Below, in pieces: positions 24,682 through 35,384 of a stretch of DNA of 64,000 nucleotides (position 1 is its first letter; each line of letters begins with the position of its first letter). The DNA lies in assembly GCA_003999685.1 (NCBI GenBank), contig CP021226.1, positions 1,364,001-1,428,000 on the forward strand, given 5' to 3'. A program made the translations under genes and the position numbers. A model generated the notes under the pieces. That model had not been told where the DNA came from. It worked only from the letters and a program-made list of their open reading frames with translations, and did no database searches. This DNA comes from Taiwanofungus camphoratus (taxonomy: Eukaryota; Basidiomycota; Agaricomycetes; Polyporales; Taiwanofungaceae).

Positions 24682-25703
24682 GACTGAGAATAGCGCAGTA
24701 GTGTGAAGGTCAGGATAGGCACGAACACCGTCCTTTAAACACAGCTCATTATCCTCAGTTCTGCTAAGAATGTCACTCTCGACGCTTAGCCGAACGAAGC
24801 GATTATGATTGGTGCTTCGTCGTAACAACGTACGATGATGCATGCAACACATGCAACACAGACCTACGTCTATAGATCATCATGTGCACGTTGTAGGCTG
24901 AGGAAATAGCAAGACGTGCTATACTGACCTATCTGTCAAAGACCAAGCGAAATGGACCGTTGACGTACACTTTTGAGTTCTGGGGGTGGCTAAAGGAAGG
25001 GATAGACATGCTTTATTTCTCAAAACTGTGGCCTACCGTTCACCATTGTTTTCAGGAGGACGTGCCATCAGACATACTCGCATCAGATTGACACCTCCTG
25101 CTCACCTCATTTCTCAGCAGTTTAGGTATCATGACATTACGGAAGATCCCTGGCTTCAAACATCGAATCGTATATGATACGTTTTTGAGAGTGAATCTGT
25201 GATCGATTTGCAATAACTTCCAAGGACCAGTCGACAAGACAATTCAGTTCGTCCAGGGAACGCGTCGGAAGTGCCCCAACGCGAGCCCAAGCTGCCTTGA
25301 TCATACTTAGTGCTACCAAGCCTGAATATATTGAGAATGAGCGCAATTCCGGCACAAGCAATGTAGTAAGCATGATGGTGCTCAGTAATCAAGTAAATCT
25401 TTGTGGGGATATGAACCACAGTGCGTACCCGAATATAGTCGTGGAGATGCAATGAATTGCATCCTATCAGCCAACAATCGTCATTAACAGTTCAAGTGAA
25501 TGGATTTTAGTATGACATGCATGATAGATGCAATGGCATGCCGCCTTCAATTCATGACATCTATTGAAGAATTTACATCAGCGGATAGTGTAGATATTAC
25601 AGGGGTCCTGAGTCGATCTATATGTCAGTCAACATGCAACTGTGGATTCTCGGCTGCTTTCGCACCAATGACATTTCCGTGGTCTTCTGATCGAACGTGA
25701 ATA
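24682..25703. other. Intergenic region with unexplained frames
   Basis: Promoter side of P450 copy 1 (-) and 3' flank of NCA2 (-). Overlapping minus-strand frames at 25137-25452 contain a short hydrophobic stretch but no ATG-to-stop model or motif that I recognise. I do not call a gene. Confidence 0.4.
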
Positions 25704-28229
25704 TCAAGACCAGGCCACATCTCCTGGGAGCTTGTTCCATCCAAGTACCTCTCCCCAGGACCTCCACATCCTGCTTAGAACGTGTAGTTTGTCTGAGCGT
25801 CCGAGGGTTGGGTCCTCAAGGTCGGCTACGTCTTCCAGAAATCCTTCGCGCAATCGGGAGTTCGCAGGAAGGTGTTTCTCGGCATATGTGCGAAGATGAT
25901 TCACGGAGAGCAACAGAAGGCCCGAGGTCAGTGGAGGCATGGAAGGAGAGAGCTGCTCAGGCGAACTGCGTATCTGCCCGTGACGGGGCTTGGGTTGTGC
26001 GATCAGCAGGCGCTCGATACGGCTGGACGTATTTGAAAGGGAATCGGCGCGGCAGATCAGGTTATGTATGAAGCTCGCTAGCGAATAACGTCATGTTGTA
26101 CGCACCGCATCTTGAGCCATGCACTTGCTCTTCTGCCCTTGCCGCCATATCGTCCCTTACCGCGCCCTCCAGTCCATAAGTTTCTCAGATAACCACAGAA
26201 GGCATAGGTTATGGCGAGCGCGGGAGCCACGCCCACGAATGCGAATGTTAACTCCTGCGATTTCAATAACTTGTCGATGCCTGAGAGCGCTTGATCGATG
26301 TCCACCTATTGATCAAGACAATACCGAAGCCAGTCAAGTAACAATCTAAGAAAACGATGCAAAGGCAATTGGCGAAAAGATCGCTGCATACCTTGGCTTT
26401 TTGAACCTGTATAAAAAGTGTCCGCAAAAGCGTCCCTCCTACAGCTGACTTGAGGGGACTCTTGATGTCCTCCTCGTAGATTTGCATCACAGGAGTTAAA
26501 TCTCCAAGCTGGATCTGTCGCGAGAGTGCCTCCATCTGAGGGACATCATAGTGGAGCTTCTCCTGTGCGAGGGCTAGAGTCATGCGTTCCAGAGACTAGT
26601 AGGGATTGCAAGTTAGCAATGCAATGGATCCCATAGTGGAATATGGAGTATTCACGTCTAAATCAGCTCTCACACTCTCCCTGGTGATTATAATGCCTTC
26701 GTCTCCTCCTGCTCGTACAGTCTTCGCGACTCCCTTCAGCGGCTCTAAAATCCATCCTTCCCAAAACGCTCGCACAGTCTCAAACACCTCCCTACTCATG
26801 TCCTGCAGTGACGCCCTTGATGCGTAAACCGTCCGAACCAGGTACAAGGCAAGTGGAGGCAGAAGGAAAAGACGCGGCCAGAGAAGGGTAAGACGCGAGG
26901 GGCGCAAGAGGTTACGCACTTGCATTTCCGAGGCATAGAATGAAGTATTCGATGTAGTCAATCTGGCAGAAACAGTCTGCAGGGACTCAAGGGCGCTTTC
27001 GTTTGGGTTGCTCTCGTTCCGCGAGACATTTTCACCGCTGATCACAAAATTAAATGTGCTAGTGAAACCATTTAACTTCTCCATGCCCCCTTGCTGATCA
27101 TTTTCTTCAATGGCTGAGATGAGTAGACCACGCATTTCTGCCAGAGTGCCCAAGATCTCCGCCCTGTCGTCCCTGATTTTCCGGAGCTCCTTCTGCTTAT
27201 ACCTACATTCTCCCCTTGTCAGCTCCATCGGCAACGTGACAATCGCCACCAAATTATGTGTAATGCTCGACAAAGCCGTTGTGAACGCAGTAAACACGGA
27301 TTCGATGCTCTTTCGCGGTGATGCAGCAAACACAGGCCTCGAAGGAAAGCGAGCAGCAGACAAAGCGACGCTATACGGTTCGACACGAAGATGAGGGAAC
27401 AGGGCGGTGGTGAGCGAGTTTGGGCGAAGAACTCCCTTGGAAGGGAAAAGCCTGCGAAGTGAAGAGGGAGTGAGGAGAGACAGGCGGAACGGGATATTAC
27501 GCTCCCGGATTGTTGTCAGGATAATGCATACGAGAGTTGCGAGACGCGAAGGAAATGCTGAAGATAATGCGTCAGTTTCAAACTTCTTAGAGTATCATAA
27601 CAGTCAAGATGAGTTGCGTAGGATGTAGCATTATAAAGACGAGGTTGACCGGCGGTGTGCGTAATGATTACTGGTCCCTCGAAGAGGGAGGAAATAATGA
27701 TATAATTCTAACATCATTAGCACATCGCTCCATGTATAGCGGACTACATCATGCAGTTGTAGAAGAAAGAAAGCACACCTGGGTGCATGAAAATACAACA
27801 CCGAGGAAACTATTTGAAAATCAAACAGCTACACGTACTTTGGACTAGATACAGAGCAACACCACTGCTGGACCGTTCAACATCACTCCACCATTCGAGC
27901 TCGTTCTCTGCCCGGCGCGCCTCTTCTAAGAAGGTATCCAGAGCATGTCCATAGAGCCTCACCGCCAGCTTGGCCAGGATGGCCCTCCGCAAAAGTGCTA
28001 CTTCATGGTCAGGTGTAGATAGTGCTGAGCAGTTGGCTTCAAGTCTAGCAGTCTCCAGACATTGCGTGGTCTCAGATATAGAAATACGGTCATTGAGGTC
28101 TAGGAAAAGTGCCCGTAATGACTGTTTCTCCAGGTTTTCTGTTCCTACCGTTGAGGGACTGGAAGGCGTCGTGGGCGGAACAACGCTGAGAGATATGTCA
28201 CGAGTTAAATGAGAAACAAAAGTCGACAT
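25704..28229 (-). CDS. NCA2: Mitochondrial protein NCA2
   Basis: NCA2 (nuclear control of ATPase 2) is an outer-membrane mitochondrial protein linked in yeast to expression of the Atp6/Atp8 subunits. Five exons (28229-27839, 27557-26656, 26595-26392, 26305-26106, 26022-25704) give 671 aa. Diagnostic segments are DVERSSSGVALYLVQT at the first splice, LTRGECRYKQKELRKIRDDR in the middle, a hydrophobic segment (LFLLPPLALYLV), and near the C-terminus LFIQVQKAKVDIDQAL and KLLKSQELTFAFVGVAPAL. The last is the strongest family signature and includes a membrane segment. The first intron is about 280 nt, several times longer than the others in this window. NCA2 lies between the two inverted P450 paralogues. 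Confidence 0.9.
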
Positions 28230-29214
28230 TCTACATACAGCGCAGCTCAATGCATAAGTCTGCAACGATACCAACAGAGACGCAAAATCCAAGTGAATGA
28301 ATCGTCATACGATTACTAAGCTACTTATGCCACAACATCCATATTTAGTAAGTAGGTAAAGAACTAGTAATTCGATCCCGTTGTCTCAGAGCTCTTCTTC
28401 TCAGTACTCAATGCTTGTATATAATGAACTGGATCGATTTTCATATCTCAAATTGGGGCCTTTTAACGAAATCCAGAGCCGCACAAATTGCGCGGAGCGC
28501 TCAGCGCTGTGGAAATGGCAATCTATACCAGGAATAAGTTCCTCCTTTCCTGGATATGTCCTTGCATGAAACAACATGGACAGGACTGGCACCTGACAGT
28601 ACGCTGATACGAGCTTATCCGTCACAAAAGGGAATATCTAGTGGTGCGGTTTCCTCCTCAGCGCCCAGTTTTTGCTATGAGATAGCGACTTTGTATGCCT
28701 GAATATCATGCCAATCGAGAGGCAGTTTGAGAGGCGTGGGACTCATTACCTATCTATCTCGCTTAGAACTCGGATGGGAGTCGTTTGTCTACAATTCTGC
28801 GACCTTCGATGCAACATTCATCCTGCCAGGGGTTGAATGCCGGCGCTCTCGGTGCCTTTTTCATCTGCTTTGGTATTGGACCAAATCCTTGTGTTTCCTT
28901 TTCCTGGGCCTTTCCATGTTCAGAGTAACATTGGAGCCCTTTGCGATACGAAGTACGTTGTATTCTTCTCCGACTGCGACGGCAAACAGATTGCTTAACA
29001 TTCAGATCGCAGCTCATGTGAAATTTCAGTCGGTGAGAGCCGATAGAATCACGCGATCAATCAATATTTCGTCGAGTCCATGCAAAGGCTCAACGATACC
29101 AAATTTTCATGTATATCACGCGCGATTAGTATACTTAAATAGCGGACTACGAGACCATCTATCTGTCTACTTTATTCCTAGAAACCTGCAGTATCCTGCC
29201 TCCCCCAGTCACCC
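28230..29214. promoter_or_regulatory. Divergent intergenic region, NCA2 / P450 copy 2
   Basis: The 985 bp between the two start codons holds both promoters. No gene, repeat or named element is seen. Confidence 0.4.
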
Positions 29215-31295
29215 ATGGATAACCCCACGGAAATGATTTGTTTCTGCGTCGGCGTATTGACCCTTTTGTTATTCGTCCAAAGGAGATTTGATCCTGTATA
29301 TCAATCACTTCTCATTATCCGCGGGTGATCCTGACCCTCACATAGTTGCAGAAAATCCCAGCTATCGGCCCCTCTGCACCCCTGTTGTCTTACATCGGAG
29401 CTTATCGGTATTTTCGCCATGCTCAAGACATGCTCCAGAAAGGATACACAAAGGTGCGCGATGTTGTCTTGTCTGAAGAGGCTCGCTTATCAGGTACTTG
29501 CGAATACTTTCAGTATAGAGGCTCCGTGTTTAGAGTCCCGCTATTGGATCAGTGGGTAGTTGTGGTTAGCGGTGCCAAGATGAATGAAGAGCTTCGGAGA
29601 ATACCCGACGACAAGATGTCATTTCTAGCAGCTGCACAAGACGTAAAGATATTATAGAATATCTAGTTTCCTCTACTCACCGAGTGACTCGATAGTTCAT
29701 TCAGACAAAGTATACGATTGCACCGCTCCTCGACCAGCACCCCATCCATGTCAAGGTTATGCGGGAGCAGCTCACTCGGAACTTGGGCGTTCTACTTCCT
29801 GGGGTCCTGGATGAAATCCATGCAGCTTTCAATGAAATTATCCCAACGTTGGGTAACGGTGAGCTTTCGGTTTCCAAGGCTCAATTCCCTCAGCTGAAAT
29901 GTTGACTGCGCAATCCGTAGAATGGGTCAGTATCTCTGGTCTTCCTGTGATGACTCATATTATTGCTCGTGTGAGCAATCGCGCATTCGTTGGCCTTCCG
30001 ATATGTGCGTATACGTCTTGAATAGATTGATGTATTCCTTACATTTATCGTAGGTCGAGATTCAGATTATCTAGATGTCGCGATGAAGTTTCCGATGGAC
30101 GTTATGAAAGGAAAGTCTATACTTAGCATCGTCCCCAAGTCCCTGAAAGCGTAAGTCCCGCAGCGAAGTGACACATTAGTCAAGGATTCCAACTTCATTA
30201 TATTAGGGTGGTTGGGCCATGCTTACCTTGGTCGCGGAGGGCTTTACGGTGTTTCTCTGCACATCTCAAGCCTGTAATAGCAGAGCGCCAGAGGCTATTG
30301 CAAGAGCTCGGGGAAGACTGGACTGACAAGCCTGTTAGTGACCTCAGAGCTTCCTGTAATGCCATAATGATTAGTGCTCTCTTCCATAGATTGATATGCT
30401 GATGTGGCTCATCGAGGAGGCCCCTTCGATGGAACAATCTGTGGATCTCATCGTACAGAGTATACTTTCTTCGAATTTTGCGTCCACCCACACTTCATCC
30501 ATCGTGCGTGTATTACTTCATGCCCTTATCAAGACTTGACTGTTCTCGCATCACTTGCAGAGCCTCACGCATGCGTTATATCATCTCGCAGGGAGCCCCG
30601 AATACATGCACCCGTTACGAGAAGAGATCGAGAATGTCTTAAAGGTGAAAGGATGGACAAAAGATGCTCTTAGTAATATGTGGAGGTTAGATAGTTTTCT
30701 GAGAGAGTCGCAAAGATTAAATGGGGTCAGCGGCAGTACGTTCAAACATCCTCTTGCCATTTTCTGTAAGGGAATTTCTGATTCATACCCGTCTTGCAGT
30801 GTCAGTGATGCGCAAGGCGCTCAAGGACGTAACGCTCTCCGACGGAACTTATATCCCCACCGGGACGATGGTCTACGCTGCCGCTACAGCCACCCATCGC
30901 GATCCTGACAATTACGATAACCCAGATATGTTCGACCCGTTCCGCTTTTCGGACGCAAAGGAAAGCGAGAATGATCGAATCAAGCAGCAGTATGTCAGTA
31001 CATCTCCTGACTACATTCCCTTCGGTCATGGGAAACATGCATGGTTCGTCTGTATTTTGAAAATGTTCTTCCTCCCTTTACTCATCGCTACTCTCCCGAA
31101 TCTGAACATAATAGTCCGGGAAGGTTCTTCGCCTCTCATGAGTTGAAGGCAATCCTTGCGCATATTGTTCTCAACTACGACCTTCAATTCGAGGGCGGCG
31201 GGGGGCGACCAGAAAACCTCTGGCTAGGTACAGGGATCCTTCCGGCACCGAATGCGAAGATCATGTTCAGAAATCGTCAAACCAGTGATGCATAA
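29215..31295 (+). CDS. Cytochrome P450 monooxygenase (copy 2)
   Basis: Eleven exons (29215-29295, 29346-29453, 29514-29642, 29705-29858, 29921-30004, 30054-30150, 30207-30333, 30390-30503, 30561-30735, 30800-31043, 31115-31295) give 497 aa. Ten of the eleven exon lengths equal those of copy 1 exactly; exon 10 is one codon longer. Both proteins start with MDNP. The anchor is short and hydrophobic, the I-helix region reads ANFASTHTSS-like, ExxR is ESQR, and the haem loop FGHGKHACPGRFFA is complete across the last intron. It should be an ER monooxygenase of unknown substrate. Donors gttagt after 30333 and gttcgt after 31043 are weak but shared in position with copy 1. Confidence 0.92.
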
Positions 31296-32038
31296 GACCG
31301 TGGTTGTCGTTTGTATACGAATTTTCTGGTAAACTACTTCAGAATCCCGCCAACCCAATTTCTCGACCTGCAGCACTATCTACGCCCTGAAGGATGTTGT
31401 ACTTACCTCCACCGATCAAAACGATTCTTTCTTCCAAAGCTAGTGGTATGTTTTGTAGAGAATGCATTGACTTGCGATAGCAACAACTCCAAATCATATG
31501 ATTTAGGAATTATTACATGACGGTGCTCTCGTAAGTGATGAGAACTCGGGCTTGTGTCTTACATCACTGATTAAGGTTGAAAAACTATACTGAGCTTCCA
31601 GGCCTGTCGAACGTCATCTTATGATTTGTCTCAAGTCCTGTTCATTATACTGGCTGATAACACTGCCATAACTGCCATAGCCCCTCAGTCCAGCGAAATC
31701 CATACTTCTCGTCGCATCACTACTCTTGCGAAGGAAGACGACTGACTTCCATGAAGCATTGATTGAAAATTGTTCGGGAAAAGTTCTTCCTGAGGACGCA
31801 AGTCTAAAGCTACCGAGTGCAGTTTGGGGGTGTATATGAAGAGGGGTATCATGATATCTGCATTACAGACACAGGTTGGCTTGAAAGGCAGACTGCATCC
31901 TGACAACGACAGCAAGTAGCGACACTCTACAATGGGTAGTTATCAGCCATTTATTGCCATTAACAGTATAGATATGTATCGTAAGCAAACAAATTCAGTA
32001 TAACTAGTCTCACTGGGCCTTGGCGATGGTCTTTCGGC
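31296..32038. other. Convergent 3' intergenic region
   Basis: Between the stop codons of P450 copy 2 (+) and VPS37 (-). AT-rich; no gene or repeat is seen. Confidence 0.4.
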
Positions 32039-32634
32039 CTAGTCATCCCTCCACACGACTTGCCCAGCTGCCCACCGGTCACCCCACATGACTCGCTTAT
32101 GGTACACCTTCCTCAGCTCTTTGAACTCGCGTATGAAGTCATCAACGTCCTTTCCGCTCGGGCTTGCTGTCGAGTCCACGGAAGATGCTTGCACGAATGC
32201 AGACGCTCGAGCTTCAGATAAATCATCCTGTGCAATAGTCGCGTGTCTCAGACGCATTAAAAGGAATTGAGGAGTAAAACGCTGCAGGTGCGCCGCTGAC
32301 GTCAGTCAAAGTGAACCTCAGAGGGTTAAGAAATCACATACTTGGTAAACTTCCTTCTGCTCACGTTCGAGCTCTTTCCATCGTGCTTCAAGTGCCTTGG
32401 CCTCGTCAAACGCTTCTTGGGTATCACTTCTGAGCTTGTACAGGGTATCCTGCAGCGCCAGGTTGTTTTCTTACAGGCCTCAGGATACATAGCATCAGTC
32501 TACCATGGCTACGTACTCGCAATGCTTTCGTTCGCGTTGCCGACCTCAGCTTGGGCCCGATACAACGATTTGACTTGATTTAGAGAGTGAAATATTGCCT
32601 GGAAATAGACAGGATCGATTAGGGTCTCTTCCAT
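32039..32634 (-). CDS. VPS37: ESCRT-I subunit VPS37 (Mod(r) domain)
   Basis: Three exons (32634-32517, 32469-32342, 32281-32039) give 162 aa, nearly all one Mod(r) domain. The helical segment DTLYKLRSDTQEAFDEAKAL and the following RFTPQFLLMRLRHA, then DDLSEA and DDFIREFKELRKVYH, are typical of fungal Vps37. In ESCRT-I it binds Vps23 and Vps28 and acts in sorting of ubiquitinated cargo into multivesicular bodies. The protein lacks any N-terminal UEV-like or proline-rich part, so it is a short form. The start MEETLIDP is the first ATG that leads into the domain. Confidence 0.85.
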
Positions 32635-33491
32635 GTCTTCTCTCCTATACATCCGAGGGCATAATGAGATGGGTTAGGCATCTCCCGATCAACCTCTTAC
32701 GATAAATGTGATAGTTCCGGAAAGTCAGATAGTAAAGGAGTCGACATTGCCGGGCTGCTACCGGTGCTGTTGTGAGTTGATAGGGCCTTCAATGAACGCA
32801 AGTTCGAGCTAGCTTGGCTGCCGAGGTTATACAAAAGCCTGAACGAAGCGACACGATATACAGTGGAAAGTCAAGCTTTGTGTCGTATGCTGTGAAGTAG
32901 TGGTAAACAGTTACATAGCTGGCCACTGCAGCCTACGCAATAGAGTAGATTCGTTACAATATATATTGGTTTTTGCTGCATTAAACGGTCGTGAGAATTG
33001 CATTAAAGACGCTCCCTCACATGGACTTCAAGGCCAACTCCAACAAGCTGAGAAGGGACCAACCAGGATGCTTAAGATAGAGCCTGTCACCTTGCTCTGT
33101 GAGGTACTCTATCTCTCGTATGCCGAACCAGCAGCTCCAGCCTTTACATTAAGTGGGGCTAGGTTCTACATCAGCCACTTTCGATATATATCGTAACAAA
33201 TCTACTCTAATGATGCAATCATCTCGATAAGTGTTACTATAGCGTCACAGTCACACCCAGGCCATATTTTAATAAATACCGTGACCCGATTCTTTTCAGT
33301 ACTTATCACTCGGTATGTACTTTCAAGCTTCGAACACGTTCCAGGTCCATATGGATCGCCTTGAATGTAAGATCATGGATATAGAATTCACTTACAGGGA
33401 CGACTCTGATGCAACCTGGACTCGATGAAGCAATGTATTAGACCAAGTAGAATCCCATGAACTACAGGAGGGCGCAAGTGCGTGAAAGTTA
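32635..33491. other. Intergenic region, no gene seen
   Basis: Promoter of VPS37 (-) and 3' flank of the chromo/KOW gene (-). Nothing further is recognised. Confidence 0.4.
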
Positions 33492-34832
33492 TCATATTAT
33501 GTTCCCATCATCGCCAAAATTTTCGACCCGGACTAGTTGCTCTGAGGCGACCTCGAAATGTAGATGTCTAACGGAAACAAACCAGCCAACCGGGTCTTCT
33601 TCCCGAATCTTCGCCACCTCTCCTTTCTGATTTCCGTACAAAATCAACGCATTCTGCCCAGGTTGATCTGGTCCTACGGGCCAAAGGTACATGGTAGGAA
33701 TAGTGAAGACCGCTTGGGCTGGGTCGATTGGATCGAACAATCTGACACGGGCGGTGGATGCGAATGACGAGTTTCCTGTCTCGAAAACAGACAAGACTAC
33801 CCCTTGCGCACCCTCGTATTGCCCACTGTGCCAGCCCCCATCATATGCACCTCCAAAGGAGCCCTTAATCACTACTACCATACCTGTCTTCGAGGAGATA
33901 GCAGGATCTAACAACCATTCTGCGTCTGGTACTTGGAAAATTGTCACGAATCCTGCACTGTACATAACGCACTGGGACACACCAGGATCTTGCACTGACT
34001 CGCTTGCTTCTTGCAGGTTATGATTAGTATTAGAATGCATATTGTAAGTAGTGCCGCTTTCAAAACGCTCGCCCCCTACGTCCACAGGATTTGATGGATG
34101 TGCAATCTGTGAATCAAATCAAACATTCTTGAATTCATAAACGCATGGACCGGGGTTACCAGAGAACTCCCAGGTGCCAACCCTTCTTGTGTCCAATTTT
34201 GTGTGCGTTTGGCGCGTACGCCGCCCTGCTTGTTGCGAGGGATGAACAGCGATGAACCATTCAATTGCCGTGTTCTACGGTCGCCAGTGTTGAATTTACG
34301 ATTCTGCGAAGAAGTCTTGCTTTGCCGTATCATGGGCTGACTGATGCCAACAACATTCTCTGCATAATCACTCGAGTCAACTTTAAGCTTCTTGTAACGA
34401 ACATCTTCCTCCTCTTTGGTGACAGGCTCCACAATAGTTTCCTGTTTGACAGCCTTCCAATTGTCTGGTACCGAACTAGACGTTGACGAGCGCTTCAGCG
34501 TATGAAGCTCTGACAAAACCGCTGTAGCAGGCTCTACACACATCAAAATAAGTGCAGCTTTGATGCGCGAGACAGACGTTACCTCCTTGTTTCGGTAGAC
34601 GGGATTCACGACGTGCCTTCTCAGCTTCCCATTTGGCTATCAAGTCGAGAGTACAATCGCTTTTGGACACCCAACTGGGCTTCCACGGTTCGCCATTCTC
34701 CGGATTAATTCCGGTCCACTGGACAAGATATCCTTCCTCAAGAATACCAACTGCCTCGTGGAATTTCTTGTCGTGCTCGCCTTCCCTAGCAAGGGGAGCT
34801 ACCAAGACACCGCGCTGGAAAGCCGATGCCAT
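33492..34832 (-). CDS. Chromo-domain protein with Spt5-like KOW region
   Basis: Three exons (34832-34583, 34533-34160, 34106-33492) give 412 aa. Residues about 22-75 form a chromo-like module: EEGYLVQWTGINPENGEPW, KPSWVSKSDC, then LIAKWEAEK. The aromatic residues and acidic cap expected of a methyl-lysine reader are partly present. A basic, disordered linker (about 90-205) holds many Lys/Arg. The last 200 residues resemble the KOW repeats of elongation factor Spt5, with TMYLWPVGPDQPGQ and NQKGEVAKI. A role coupling chromatin marks to transcription is inference from the domains. The start is uncertain: an extra 5' exon may lie in 34833-35040. A MITE sits 215 bp upstream. Confidence 0.65.
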
Positions 34833-35047
34833 TAGGCGACTCGCTGATGACAAGTTTCGTCACAAGAGGATTCAATATAACCTGAATGATTTGTAAGAAC
34901 TTGAAGTTGCTGAGACTGAGTGAACGGTCTGTAAGTAGGAGAGACATTTTGATCACCACCACGAAGCCATAAGGCAACGGGATTCGCGGTCAGGTGACAT
35001 GCACGAAGTCGCGTAATCGGAATTGCGTTCACGAGCCGGCGTTGAGG

Positions 35048-35248
35048 CTCTGTAAAAAACGAGAGTCGGCCTTAGTCACCTTTCTGGTGCCAAAATTGTA
35101 TAACTTGACTAACTAGTCGGATTTCTTGCCTTTCGGTGGCTGAACATGAGGCAGTCAGTCACAGGACAGTCGCACACCAGTCAAGTGCGACTAGTGTATG
35201 ACTACCCTGCAAATTTTGCACAAACGTCGACTACGCTTTTTTACAGAG
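35048..35248. mobile_element. MITE, family 1 (copy A)
   Basis: A 201-bp non-coding element with terminal inverted repeats CTCTGTAAAAAACG / CGCTTTTTTACAGAG. Near-identical 7-bp target duplications flank it: GTTGAGG (35041-35047) and GTTGACG (35249-35255). A second copy in the opposite orientation lies at 49650-49864. The inner part contains AGTCGCAC and its complement, so it can fold. It encodes nothing. The superfamily is unclear; 7-8-bp duplications would suit a hAT-type source. Confidence 0.85.
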
Positions 35249-35384
35249 GTTGACGCGTGAAAGTCACATACATTCGAATGCCCGGTTGTCTTCGAATTAA
35301 ACGAACATCGAAGGACAAATATTGGTCATGTTTTACAGTACATACATTACCGAAGGCATCGGCACTGCGGCAGTTCCTCTGCTC

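Noticed and set aside
25137-25452. Minus-strand frames with a hydrophobic stretch
   Set aside because: Considered as a further P450 N-terminus; no proline hinge, no continuation and no haem-loop sequence nearby.
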